A stretch of 64,000 nucleotides of DNA from an uncultured Spirochaetaceae bacterium. GTDB taxonomy: Bacteria > Spirochaetota > Spirochaetia > Treponematales > Treponemataceae. The DNA is taken from contig CADCLG010000002.1 in assembly GCA_902802305.1 (NCBI GenBank), positions 39,858 to 103,857 on the forward strand, read 5' to 3'. Below are positions 1 to 8,617 of this stretch, one piece after another; position 1 is the stretch's first letter; each line of letters opens with the position of its first letter. Under the pieces are notes generated by a model, which saw only the letters and a list, made by a program, of their open reading frames with translations, was not told the DNA's origin and searched no databases. The position numbers and the translations under genes were made by a program.

Positions 1-1
1 T

Positions 2-628
2 ACAAAACGCCCTTCCCTTGCCCAAACCCTGGATTTTGAACTCTCAAAAAGTGGAAAAAAACAGGATTCCTTCACCTTGCGGGCTATTCTGGACATGCTT
101 CGTAACTGGCAGGAAGAAGGATTAGTTCATCCAAACTGGTACAGGGGAACTCAAGTTGACGTAGAAGCCTTTATGGACGTAAAACAAATTGCCATTTTAT
201 TTACACCACTTTCTATTCATAGAACCATGCCATACAAAAATGTCACAGAAATGGACGTAGACAGAATGCCGGTATTCTCTGTTGATATTTCTCACGGAGT
301 AATTGCACCAACAGTTGTTGCCGTAAAATTGACCAATCAAAAATTATTTGATAATGCCCTTTATATTTTTGCAGAAGACACTACGCAGGAAGCACTCTGC
401 CAAAAAATAAAGCTAGGACCAGTAAACAGAAGCTCCAAGGTTTATGACCGCCAGTCAAGCGATGTAAGATTTTTAGTTGCAGCCTGTAGAGACGGAGCAC
501 TTCCACCTTTTGGAGATGCAGTTTTCCAGACAAATGAAACTGCAAAACATAAAGTTGCAGAAGAAATAAGAAATTACCTTAAAAATGGTCCAACTGGTGT
601 ATACCGAGTAACATCTACAACAAAATAA
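2..628 (+). CDS. C-terminal part of an extracellular sugar-binding protein (ABC transporter type), cut by window edge
   Basis: The frame is open from the first bases of the window, so the gene starts upstream and only about 208 C-terminal residues are present. The segment around NWQEEGLVHPNW, the run of aromatic and charged residues, and the C-terminal stretch with AAEEIRNYLKNG-like helices resemble the last lobe of family 1 solute-binding proteins, which deliver oligosaccharides to ABC permeases. A TTG at 77 is only an internal codon. The stop lies 8 bp before the DUF456 gene. Binding residues cannot be assigned without the N-terminal half, so a different periplasmic-binding-fold protein is possible. 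Confidence 0.5.
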   Translation, partial: TKRPSLAQTLDFELSKSGKKQDSFTLRAILDMLRNWQEEGLVHPNWYRGTQVDVEAFMDVKQIAILFTPLSIHRTMPYKNVTEMDVDRMPVFSVDISHGVIAPTVVAVKLTNQKLFDNALYIFAEDTTQEALCQKIKLGPVNRSSKVYDRQSSDVRFLVAACRDGALPPFGDAVFQTNETAKHKVAEEIRNYLKNGPTGVYRVTSTTK

Positions 629-636
629 GGATTTAT

Positions 637-1119
637 ATGGATACAAGTTTATTACTAACAATCATAGCAGGTATTCTGCTGGCAGTCGGATTTCTTGGAA
701 CCTTTATTCCTGTTTTACCGGGAGCTCCTTTAGCATGGCTGGGGTTGCTTGTTTCCTATTTTTCTTCCTACAATAAGATTTCGATAATCTGCCTGATAAT
801 AACGGGAGTAGTTGCCCTTGTAGTTTCTATTTTAGATAACATTCTGCCGGTTTACATGACCAATAAAAGAGGTGGCAGCAAGGCAGCTACAACCGGTTCC
901 ACAATCGGACTTATAATAGGATTTTTTGTCGGACCACCAGGAATTATTTTCGGGCCATTTTTAGGTGCTTTAATAGGTGAATTAATCAGTACATCTGGAG
1001 ATTTCAAAGCATCTGTAAAATCAGCATGGGGAGCATTTTTAGGCTTTTTGTGCGGTGTAGGAATAAAAATGGCTGCGGTAATGGTTTTTATATGGATTTT
1101 CATTATCTCCTTCCGATAA
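637..1119 (+). CDS. DUF456 family small membrane protein
   Basis: A 160-residue hydrophobic protein with about four membrane segments. The N-terminal GILLAVGFLGTFIPVLPGAPLAWLGL stretch spans a glycine/proline-rich turn typical of DUF456, and a second Gly-rich repeat (GFFVGPPGIIFGPFLGALIGEL) follows at about residues 95-120. An AAGGA ribosome site sits just before the ATG. The family is an inner-membrane protein of unknown role. It follows the binding-protein gene by 8 bp and is probably cotranscribed with it. Confidence 0.8.
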   Translation: MDTSLLLTIIAGILLAVGFLGTFIPVLPGAPLAWLGLLVSYFSSYNKISIICLIITGVVALVVSILDNILPVYMTNKRGGSKAATTGSTIGLIIGFFVGPPGIIFGPFLGALIGELISTSGDFKASVKSAWGAFLGFLCGVGIKMAAVMVFIWIFIISFR

Positions 1120-1165
1120 TTCCAGCAAGCACCACACACCACCCATACACACGGAGTTAAAAAAA

Positions 1166-1945
1166 ATGAATCTTAAAAATATAGTCATTATCCTTGACCA
1201 CCCGGACGAAAGCCGCAATATCGGGGCAGTCTGTCGGGCAATGGCAAATAATGATATTAAAGAGCTTAGAATTGTCGGCAATCGTGATGATTACGACATC
1301 GAACACATTCACGTTCTTGCAATCCATGCAGGTTATATTTTTGATAATGCGCACTTCTATAATTCAATAATAGAAGCAACAAAAGATTGCAGCATAAGCG
1401 CCGGAACTACCCGCCGTCGTGGAAAAAAACGCGGTAAACTTTATCTCCCAGAAGAGTTTGCCCAAAAAGCCTCAGAAATAACAGGCACTGAAACAAGAAA
1501 CACAGATTCAAAAGTTGCCGTAATCTTTGGCAATGAGCGCACTGGCCTTACCGACGACCAGCTTTCACAATGTACAGTTGGCGTTACAATTCCTTCAAGT
1601 GATGATTTTGGCTCTCTGAATCTTTCCCATGCAGTTCAAATTATCTGCTATCATCTTTTCCGCGAAAATCTTGCTGCCCATAACAAGGCCGTAAAAAGCT
1701 ACCAATCCCTTTCTCTGGAACGCATAGATTCAACCGTAAAAACAATTACAGATAATCTTAAAGAAATTGGTTTTTTCAAAATGCCAGGAAGGGAAGAAAT
1801 GGAAAACTTCTGGCGCAGTATTCTCTCACGTGCCAGCATGTCCGAAAGTGAGGTTCAGTATCTGGAAAAAATCTTCAGCAAAATCAGTGGCCTCAACAAA
1901 AAAACTCACGAGAAAAATCCCAAAAAAAATCCCGAAAAAATCTGA
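1166..1945 (+). CDS. SpoU/TrmH-superfamily RNA 2'-O-methyltransferase, TrmJ-like
   Basis: A 259-residue SPOUT methyltransferase. Motif 1 is visible at residues 6-28 (ILDHPDESRNIGAVCRAM), the Asn/Glu of motif 2 in FGNERTGL at about 120, and motif 3 in SLNLSHAVQIICYHLF at about 155. These form the AdoMet knot. TrmJ-type enzymes methylate the ribose of residue 32 in the tRNA anticodon loop. The C-terminus is an unusual Lys/Asn/Pro-rich tail (KKNPKKNPEKI) not needed for the fold. The exact RNA target (tRNA or rRNA) is not decided by the sequence. Confidence 0.85.
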   Translation: MNLKNIVIILDHPDESRNIGAVCRAMANNDIKELRIVGNRDDYDIEHIHVLAIHAGYIFDNAHFYNSIIEATKDCSISAGTTRRRGKKRGKLYLPEEFAQKASEITGTETRNTDSKVAVIFGNERTGLTDDQLSQCTVGVTIPSSDDFGSLNLSHAVQIICYHLFRENLAAHNKAVKSYQSLSLERIDSTVKTITDNLKEIGFFKMPGREEMENFWRSILSRASMSESEVQYLEKIFSKISGLNKKTHEKNPKKNPEKI

Positions 1946-2019
1946 TTTATAAAAATTAACATTCTGTGTTATAATTTCTCTTTAAGATTGTTTTACAGTT
2001 GAAATATTCTGGAGGTTTT

Positions 2020-3717
2020 ATGAAAAAAATATCTGTTATCCTTTTTTCACTTTTTATTTCTATTTCTGCAATTTATGCGGCTCCCAAAAATGCAAATATT
2101 AGAGACAACGGAGACGGCTCAGTAAATATTCTTAATGTCGATAAAGATGCTTCTGTTAAGTTCAAGCAGAAGGTTGATGGTTTTGACAATGTTACAGTCA
2201 TAACAGGCAGTAAGGTAAAAAAGAACAATCCTGTTACAGTTGATTTATCCGCATTCGGCAATCAGGAAGTTTATCTCAACTTCAGCTGCGATATAAAAAT
2301 TGTTGACAGCCAGAAAGGAACAAATGAAATCAGCTGGGTAATTAATGATATGAATGCCGGTTTTCCAGAAGTTGCCTACAAAAAGGTAAAATCTGATGAA
2401 TGGACCAGTCTCAAGGGTGATCTTGCAATCCCTCTTGGCGAAAACAAATCCCTCTATATTTCAGGTTCAGGACTTACAAAAGAAAATCTTGTTTTTTATA
2501 TCAAAAACCTTCAAATTAAACTTACTGGTGACGGAGTAAGTGCAGCAAAAGCCGCTCCAGTAAACTGGTCTCAAGCCCCTAGTCTCTATGAAGCCTACAA
2601 GGATTATTTTGATTACTTTGGATTAGCCTGCGAATACCGTGCAGACTTGAAAAATCCTGAAGTTCAGGAAAATCTTCCAAAAATAGTAAATTACATCACA
2701 CTTGGCAACGAGTTCAAACCGGACTTTATCTTTAACTGGCAGAAACCATCCAACCTTGAAGATTTTCTTGCAGAAGACGGAAATACCTACAAAGTTCCAA
2801 TGGGAATGCCAAGCTTTGGTTCAGCAAAAGAGATTTTATTCCTTGCAAGTCAGATGGGAGTAAAAATCCGCGGACACGTTCTGGTATGGCATTCTCAAAC
2901 ACCAAAATGGTTCTTTAAAGTTGATTATAACGAAAAAAATGATTATGTAGACAAGGCAACCATGAATGCACGCTTGGAATGGTATATAAAATCCGTAATG
3001 AATTATGTCTATGATTTTGAAAAGAAAATTGGTTGTAAAGAACATATTGTTACAATGTGGGATGTTGTAAACGAAGCAGTTGCAGACAATGCAGGAAGTC
3101 AAAAGTGGCTCAGACAGGATAGCGACTGGTTCCGTGTTTATGGCAGCGAAGAGTTTATTATCAATGCTTTCCGTTATGCAAACACTTATGCGCCAAAAGA
3201 TGTTCTTTTAATTTATAATGATTACAATTGCTACAACCCAGGAAAATGCAATGCCATCTGCAATCTTGTTGAGCAAATTAAGGCTACCCCAGATGCAAGA
3301 ATAAATGCAGTAGGAATGCAGTCTCACGTATCTATGACTTCTCCTAAAGTTACCGGTACCAATTCTTTTGAAGATGCAGTTAAAAAGTTCCTTGAGCATG
3401 ATGTAGATGTTCAGATAACTGAATTGGATATTGCAAACGGTTCAAAGCCATACAGTTCAGTAATGTTAAAGTCAAAATATAAAGAATACTTTAAAATGTT
3501 CCTTGCCAACCGCAAAACAGAAGATAAACACGGAATCATGGGTGTTACAATCTGGGGTCTTTCTGATGCCGGCACCTGGCTGGATGATATGGATCAGTAT
3601 AAAGGCCATAAACAATATCCACTTTTGCTGGATGAAGAATATAATCTTAAACCTGCATATTATGGTGTTCTTGAAGCAGCAGAATCCTATGCTGAATCCT
3701 TAGAATCATCAAAATAA
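2020..3717 (+). CDS. Secreted GH10 endo-1,4-beta-xylanase with N-terminal accessory domain
   Basis: A 565-residue enzyme that cuts the xylan backbone. The start at 2020 is chosen because GGAGG lies just upstream and it opens a Sec signal peptide ending at AIYA (residues 1-20); a TTG further up is rejected. Residues about 21-175 form a beta-rich accessory region, possibly carbohydrate-binding. Residues 180-565 are the GH10 barrel: GHVLVWHSQTPKWF near 286, acid/base Glu352 in DVVNEAV, and nucleophile Glu468 in ITELD. There is no lipobox, so it is probably periplasmic or secreted. It stands alone among housekeeping genes, and the GH120 beta-xylosidase at 41.9 kb could process its products. Confidence 0.93.
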   Translation: MKKISVILFSLFISISAIYAAPKNANIRDNGDGSVNILNVDKDASVKFKQKVDGFDNVTVITGSKVKKNNPVTVDLSAFGNQEVYLNFSCDIKIVDSQKGTNEISWVINDMNAGFPEVAYKKVKSDEWTSLKGDLAIPLGENKSLYISGSGLTKENLVFYIKNLQIKLTGDGVSAAKAAPVNWSQAPSLYEAYKDYFDYFGLACEYRADLKNPEVQENLPKIVNYITLGNEFKPDFIFNWQKPSNLEDFLAEDGNTYKVPMGMPSFGSAKEILFLASQMGVKIRGHVLVWHSQTPKWFFKVDYNEKNDYVDKATMNARLEWYIKSVMNYVYDFEKKIGCKEHIVTMWDVVNEAVADNAGSQKWLRQDSDWFRVYGSEEFIINAFRYANTYAPKDVLLIYNDYNCYNPGKCNAICNLVEQIKATPDARINAVGMQSHVSMTSPKVTGTNSFEDAVKKFLEHDVDVQITELDIANGSKPYSSVMLKSKYKEYFKMFLANRKTEDKHGIMGVTIWGLSDAGTWLDDMDQYKGHKQYPLLLDEEYNLKPAYYGVLEAAESYAESLESSK

Positions 3718-3750
3718 ACAATAATAAAAAGTATAAAAGGTCTATAAAAA

Positions 3751-4884
3751 ATGCGAGTAATTGGTGAACTGCTAATCTTTTTCCTCTTGTTTCTGACAAA
3801 CAGCCGTGTTCTTTATGTACGTCACGAAAAAAGGGATGCCTTGGTTATTTTAGCTCCTCTGTCCCTTTTTCTTGTTCTTCTGCATATTCTGGCCTGGGGA
3901 CTTGATATTTATAATCTTTACGCTCTTATTCTTTCTATACTGGTACTTCTCTCAAACTTTCATGCTCTTTTCAGATATTCAGAAAACCTCTATATAGACC
4001 ATTACAGTTTTCTTATGCTTTTCTGGACAATTATAACCAGTATTTTGTCAATTGGCGGAATAGTTATACTGATTATTTTTTATCCAATTAATTACAATAA
4101 CAAAAAACTGAATATAAATGAAAAAACCTCCTATTACGAAGGCAGTATTCGTTCTGGTTTTACAGAAAAAACAGTTTTTGGACGCACAAATATGGTTTTG
4201 CACGAATTCACGCCCGCTGTTTCCGTTGAAACTGATGCAGCTGATTCTACTCTTTCAACAGAACAAGAAGATTTAGTAATTCTTTATCTTGCAGACAAAC
4301 GCAGCGAAACAGAATACAGCAAAAACTATCTCCAGTTGCTTGCTTCAAAAGGTTATAGTATTTGTTCCGCAGACATTTACACTGATGATATAAAATGGCT
4401 TGGAATAAAAGCAGAAGCCCGTTTTTACAGAAGAGCGGCTATGATAACTAAAAGTCTTTTTTATCCTCAGGAATATGCTCTGGACAATACAAAATATACA
4501 TATAATACAACAAGCGAACTTGAAGCTTTACTCCCTATGCTCAAAGAGTATTATACTCAGCAGGAAAACTATTCTGACAAGGTTAAATTTTTCATCATAT
4601 CTGATGAAATGGGAAGTACTGCAACAGAATATTTTGCAAAGAAAAATGAAGAGCTTATAGCCGGTTATCTGCTGCTTAATTCCATTCCTGAATATAAAAG
4701 TGACGGTTACGGCTTTATCAGTCAGACAGAACCCCTGCTTGCCCGTATTCTTGGAATCAAGCGCGATACAAAGGGTAAAATTATTAATATGATTGTAGAT
4801 GATACAGATTACGAAATACAAAAAATCAAAGAATTAAAGGAGACAAAAGAAGATGACATTGAGGGAATTGGACAATTATTTTAA
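3751..4884 (+). CDS. Membrane protein of unknown function with C-terminal soluble domain
   Basis: 377 residues. About four membrane segments lie within residues 1-120 (FFLLFLTNSRVLYV, VILAPLSLFLVLLHILAW, NLYALILSILVLLSNF, ILSIGGIVILIIFYP). Residues 165-377 form a soluble part with a beta-strand start (DLVILYLAD) and alternating helices, loosely like an alpha/beta hydrolase, but no GxSxG nucleophile elbow is visible. Its 3' end overlaps the next gene by 32 bp, which suggests translational coupling. I do not recognise the family. Confidence 0.6.
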   Translation: MRVIGELLIFFLLFLTNSRVLYVRHEKRDALVILAPLSLFLVLLHILAWGLDIYNLYALILSILVLLSNFHALFRYSENLYIDHYSFLMLFWTIITSILSIGGIVILIIFYPINYNNKKLNINEKTSYYEGSIRSGFTEKTVFGRTNMVLHEFTPAVSVETDAADSTLSTEQEDLVILYLADKRSETEYSKNYLQLLASKGYSICSADIYTDDIKWLGIKAEARFYRRAAMITKSLFYPQEYALDNTKYTYNTTSELEALLPMLKEYYTQQENYSDKVKFFIISDEMGSTATEYFAKKNEELIAGYLLLNSIPEYKSDGYGFISQTEPLLARILGIKRDTKGKIINMIVDDTDYEIQKIKELKETKEDDIEGIGQLF

Positions 4885-5620
4885 TAGCTTCCTTAAAAAG
4901 GAAAATTATGCCAATGATATTGCAATCAACGGAATCCAGGTAGAAAACAGTGAACCTGACAAAAAAGAAATAAAAAAGATTGCTTTTGCCGTAGATGCCT
5001 GCGAAGCAACCGAAAAAATAGCCGCAGAACTTGGCGCAGACCTTTTATTTGTTCATCACGGTCTTTTCTGGGGACATTGCCAGCCAATAACAGAAGCTTT
5101 GTACAAGCGAGTTTCAACTCTTATTAATAAAGATATGGCCTTGTGTGCTTATCATATTCCGCTGGATGCAAATAATCCTTATGGAAACAACTATGGTCTA
5201 GCTTCAAGATTAGGCCTTACAAATCTTGAACCATTTGGAACTTGGAAAGGTATGACAATCGGGGTAAAGGGTGAATTACCTGAGCCTTTGACAATAGACA
5301 TGATATCCGAAAAAGTAATGCGTATTGGCAAAATGCCTTGTGCAGTCCTCAGATTCGGTAAAAAAGAGATAAAAACCATTGGAATTGTGTCAGGTGGAGC
5401 CAGCGAAGATGTAGAAACTGCAATTTCAGAAGGTTTAGACTGCTTTATTACCGGCGAGTTCAATCACGAGCAGTATCACACAGCCGAAGAAATGAAAATC
5501 AATGTAATCGCAGGCGGTCACTACGAAACCGAAACTATGGGAGTTTCCCTTGTAAAAGAAAAGGTGGAAAAAGAATTAGGCATAGAATGTGTCTTTATAG
5601 ACCTGCCAACCGGCTTCTAG
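4853..5620 (+). CDS. Nif3-like dinuclear metal centre protein
   Basis: 255 residues, the usual length of the short Nif3/YbgI form. The metal ligands are visible: the HHG pair near residue 64 (LLFVHHGLFWG), YHIPLDAN near 100, and the C-terminal GGHYETE near 218. The family forms hexameric rings with a two-metal site; the physiological reaction is uncertain, and GTP cyclohydrolase I type 2 names in databases are poorly supported. The start has an AAGGAG site and overlaps the upstream membrane-protein gene. Confidence 0.9.
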   Translation: MTLRELDNYFNSFLKKENYANDIAINGIQVENSEPDKKEIKKIAFAVDACEATEKIAAELGADLLFVHHGLFWGHCQPITEALYKRVSTLINKDMALCAYHIPLDANNPYGNNYGLASRLGLTNLEPFGTWKGMTIGVKGELPEPLTIDMISEKVMRIGKMPCAVLRFGKKEIKTIGIVSGGASEDVETAISEGLDCFITGEFNHEQYHTAEEMKINVIAGGHYETETMGVSLVKEKVEKELGIECVFIDLPTGF

Positions 5621-5679
5621 TTTTTGCTAGTTTTTGCTTTCTCCTTTAAACACTACGCATTTTTTGGTATATTTAATAT

Positions 5680-6246
5680 ATGGAATTCGATAAGACTTTA
5701 AAATCAAAATTATTACCCCTTGCTTTGACAATTATTGTAATTGTTTTAGATCAAATTACTAAAATGCTGGTTGTACGCTTTATCCCCATGAACACAATCG
5801 GCACACAATTTTTCGGAGATTTTTTAAGAATAATACATGTTCGTAATCCCGGAGTTGCATTCAGTGTTGGTGCAGGCCTTTCATACAGCGTAAGACGTAT
5901 ACTTTTTTCTATTGTTCCTGTTGTAGTTTTAGTTCTTGTAATTGTAATTTATTTTAGAAATAACGACTTTACAAAATTACAGCGATGGGCAATCTGCGGA
6001 ATTGTAGGCGGTGGCTTTGGAAATATCATTGACCGTATTTTCAGACCAGCTGGCGTTGTAGATTTTATTGACGTAAAGTTCTACGGCCTTTTTGGTTTTG
6101 ACCGCTGGCCAACCTTCAATGCGGCTGATTCTGCTGTAGTTGTATGCGGAATCCTTTTGATTATTTCATTTATCATCACAATTATAAAAGAATCAAAGGC
6201 CAAAAATAATAAATCAGGCGAAAAAAATAGTGAGGAAGTAAAATAA
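5680..6246 (+). CDS. lspA: Prolipoprotein signal peptidase (signal peptidase II)
   Basis: 188 residues with four membrane helices. DQITK lies at residue 24. The catalytic aspartates are Asp128 in VVDFID and Asp150 in FNAADS, with the GNIIDR signature between helices. It removes signal peptides from diacylglyceryl-modified prolipoproteins, fitting the many lipoproteins encoded here. No Shine-Dalgarno sequence is present and a -10-like TATATT ends exactly 6 nt before the ATG, so the message may be leaderless. The stop overlaps the next start (TAATG). Confidence 0.96.
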   Translation: MEFDKTLKSKLLPLALTIIVIVLDQITKMLVVRFIPMNTIGTQFFGDFLRIIHVRNPGVAFSVGAGLSYSVRRILFSIVPVVVLVLVIVIYFRNNDFTKLQRWAICGIVGGGFGNIIDRIFRPAGVVDFIDVKFYGLFGFDRWPTFNAADSAVVVCGILLIISFIITIIKESKAKNNKSGEKNSEEVK

Positions 6247-6650
6247 TGATTGAAGAAGAAATGACCCCTTACGAGCAGGCAGAAAAAGAACGCGAAAAGA
6301 AGGCTAAAATTGAGTATAGAAAAAAGAAGCAGTTTTCTGCAATTTTTATGACAGTTGCCTGTATTGTAGAAATCATTGAAACACTGATTATAATGCTTCT
6401 GCTTTTAGTTGGTGTTGCTTTTCTCTTTACAAAAGTAATCCATATTGAAGGCAAAGTTTATGACACTATTATGACTATTTTTATGATTCTGGTTTTCTTT
6501 GGTGGACTTGCCCTTGGCTTCTTTATTTACAAAAAATTAGTTACTTTTGTAATTAAAAAGTTCAAACTGGAAGACAAGCTTATGGAAGATGTTTTGGTTC
6601 ATTATACAAAAGAGCCAAAAGAAAAACGCGAGCAAAGGTTAAAGCGATAA
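6246..6650 (+). CDS. Small two-helix membrane protein, unknown function
   Basis: 134 residues: a charged N-terminal helix (about 1-33, Glu/Lys rich), two membrane segments at about 36-62 and 70-93, and a basic C-terminal tail. It starts inside the lspA stop codon (TAATG) with a GAGGAAG site upstream and ends directly before the nucleosidase gene, so lspA, this gene and the nucleosidase gene form a tight operon. No family was recognised. Confidence 0.75.
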   Translation: MIEEEMTPYEQAEKEREKKAKIEYRKKKQFSAIFMTVACIVEIIETLIIMLLLLVGVAFLFTKVIHIEGKVYDTIMTIFMILVFFGGLALGFFIYKKLVTFVIKKFKLEDKLMEDVLVHYTKEPKEKREQRLKR

Positions 6651-7361
6651 ATGAAAGAAGTGATTGGAATTATTGGAGCAATGGAAAGCGAGGTAAATGC
6701 CTTGCAAAAAGCTCTTTCTTCCGTAGAAAAAACAGAATATTGCAATCTTACTTTTTATAAAGGCGAGTTGTATGGAAAAAATCTGGTTGTCGTAAAAAGC
6801 GGAATCGGTAAGGTAAATGCAGCCTTATGTGCACAGATTTTAATTTTAAAATTTGGTGCCACAAAAGTGATTAATACAGGAATTGCAGGTGCTACGGGAG
6901 CTTCTCTTGGTATTTTTGATTTTGTAGTTTCTACAAGTGCCGTTTATCACGATTTTGATACAACTGCTTTTGGCTATAAGCTTGGACAGGTTCCAGGACT
7001 CCCAGAACAGTTTACTGCTGATGAAAAAATGGCAGAAGGAATTGTTAATGCCTTTAATCATACAGAGATTTCAAAAGAACACAAAATTGTAAAAGGCTTG
7101 ATTGCTTCTGGTGACCAATTTATTTCGGCTGGTGAAAAAAAAGATTTTATTAAAAGCAATTTTTCGCCCCTGTGTGTTGAAATGGAAGGTTGTGCAATTG
7201 CCCATGCCTGTAGTGTTAATAAAGTTCCTTTTGTAATTATACGCTGTATGTCTGATATGGCAGATGATACTGTAAAAAGCACATATTCTTTTAATGAAGA
7301 CGTATGTGCAAATATGAGTGCAGAGCTGGTAAAACACTTTATAAAAGAACTAAGTTTCTAA
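6651..7361 (+). CDS. mtnN: 5'-methylthioadenosine/S-adenosylhomocysteine nucleosidase
   Basis: 236 residues, the normal length. Visible family marks are IGIIGAMESEV (catalytic Glu12), VVVKSGIGKVNAALC, INTGIAGA, VEMEGCAIAHAC (substrate-binding Met-Glu pair) and the catalytic Asp in IRCMSDMADD. It hydrolyses S-adenosylhomocysteine to S-ribosylhomocysteine and adenine, the substrate of the LuxS encoded 9 bp downstream. Together the two genes recycle the product of methyltransferases and yield the autoinducer-2 precursor. Confidence 0.96.
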   Translation: MKEVIGIIGAMESEVNALQKALSSVEKTEYCNLTFYKGELYGKNLVVVKSGIGKVNAALCAQILILKFGATKVINTGIAGATGASLGIFDFVVSTSAVYHDFDTTAFGYKLGQVPGLPEQFTADEKMAEGIVNAFNHTEISKEHKIVKGLIASGDQFISAGEKKDFIKSNFSPLCVEMEGCAIAHACSVNKVPFVIIRCMSDMADDTVKSTYSFNEDVCANMSAELVKHFIKELSF

Positions 7362-7370
7362 GGATAAATT

Positions 7371-7835
7371 ATGAAAAAATATAATGTAGATAGTTTTAAT
7401 CTTGATCATACAAAGGTAAAGGCCCCTTTTGTAAGACTTGCTTCTAAAAAAGTTGGTGAAAAAGGTGACATCGTTACAAAGTTTGATATCCGTTTTTGTC
7501 AGCCGAATCAGGAGTTTATGTCTACAGGCACAATTCATACCCTGGAACACCTGATTGCTGAATATATTCGTGATGAAATGGACGGAATCATTGATTTTTC
7601 ACCTATGGGTTGTAGAACAGGCTTTTATTTTACAATCTGGGGCGATCATGATGAAGAATACGTTGCAAACCACCTGCTGAATGTTCTTAAAAAAGTTGCA
7701 GTTTGGGATAAGCCTGTTCCAGCTGCTACCGAAAAAGAATGTGGAAACTACCGGGACCACGATTTAGAAGGCGCAAAAAAATATGCCTCCAAATGGATTG
7801 AAGGCATAGAATCTAAAGGTTGGTCTGCGTTTTAA
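7371..7835 (+). CDS. luxS: S-ribosylhomocysteine lyase (autoinducer-2 synthesis)
   Basis: 154 residues, full length. The metal site is visible as His56/His60 in HTLEH with catalytic Glu59, plus Cys124 in KECGNYRDH, and catalytic Cys81 in MGCRTGFY. It splits S-ribosylhomocysteine into homocysteine and DPD, the AI-2 precursor. It directly follows the nucleosidase gene with an AAGGATAA ribosome site. The pairing argues for activated-methyl-cycle recycling; whether AI-2 is used as a signal cannot be told from this window. Confidence 0.97.
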   Translation: MKKYNVDSFNLDHTKVKAPFVRLASKKVGEKGDIVTKFDIRFCQPNQEFMSTGTIHTLEHLIAEYIRDEMDGIIDFSPMGCRTGFYFTIWGDHDEEYVANHLLNVLKKVAVWDKPVPAATEKECGNYRDHDLEGAKKYASKWIEGIESKGWSAF

Positions 7836-7841
7836 AAGCTT

Positions 7842-8438
7842 TTAGAAAGGTAAAAACCAAGTAACGCCGACATTAAGTTTTACAATATTAAATATTGTCA
7901 GGAAAATTGAACCAATTGCAGCGCCAAGTGCGGCATCAGCTTCGTTATCAGATTCAGAAGATTCTGCAATAACTACTGTCGGCGAGAAAGAAAGTCCAAT
8001 ATCAACATTTCCTATTCCAGGACCCCAATCCCAGTTGCCAAATACAGCACCTGCCCTAACCTGCCATGAAACAATTGAATTAGTATTTTCTTCTGAATTA
8101 GAAGCTGTAAAATCAATAAAAGCGCCGCCACCCAGATAAAAATGATGGAATGTAATTGTGAATGTTGGCAACAGGTACATAAAAGGTTCTTTACTTGATT
8201 TCAGCGTGTTAAAAAGAACCCTAAGCCCCAAATCAGCACTAAAGTTTTCTGTAGGTTTAATCATAAAAGAAGTGCTTTCGTAAAGATAAGGCTTAAGAAT
8301 AAAACTTGTTTCTACACCTGCACCAAAATTGATACCATATTCAATTCCAGAAGACTCTTCATCTAAGTTTTCTTGTGCACTTACACAAACCGTACCTATA
8401 ATAAAACAGGCCATTATTGCTAAAAATCTTTTTTTCAT
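7842..8438 (-). CDS. Exported beta-rich envelope protein, unknown
   Basis: 198 residues with a Sec signal peptide (MKKRFLAIMACFIIGTVCVSA). The start at 8438 is preferred over the ATG at 8444 because GGAGG sits only 1 nt before the latter and 7 nt before the former. The mature part alternates hydrophobic and polar residues (ADLGLRVLF, FMYLLPTFTITFHHFYLGGGAFIDF, LNVGVTWFLPF) and ends in an aromatic residue, as small outer-membrane beta-barrels do. No lipobox. It stops only 6 bp from the luxS stop (convergent). Confidence 0.65.
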   Translation of the reverse strand: MKKRFLAIMACFIIGTVCVSAQENLDEESSGIEYGINFGAGVETSFILKPYLYESTSFMIKPTENFSADLGLRVLFNTLKSSKEPFMYLLPTFTITFHHFYLGGGAFIDFTASNSEENTNSIVSWQVRAGAVFGNWDWGPGIGNVDIGLSFSPTVVIAESSESDNEADAALGAAIGSIFLTIFNIVKLNVGVTWFLPF

Positions 8439-8554
8439 AGTCATGCCTCCTTAATAAGGTAAAATTGTCATTTGTAAATAAGTCTGACTGAAAACTACAT
8501 AAAGTATACATGGTTACAGCAAAAAAGCAAAAGAAAAATGCAAATTAATAGAAA

Positions 8555-8583
8555 GAGAGCCCGAGATGACATCCCGGACTCTC
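8555..8583 (-). terminator. Terminator hairpin downstream of the Big-domain lipoprotein gene
   Basis: A near-perfect palindrome (arms GAGAGTCCGGGATG and CATCTCGGGCTCTC on the minus strand, two G-T wobbles) followed by a T-rich tract. It lies 35 bp after the stop of the minus-strand lipoprotein gene. Confidence 0.8.
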
Positions 8584-8617
8584 AAAAGCCATTATGAAGG
8601 AATTTTGTGAAAGTGTT

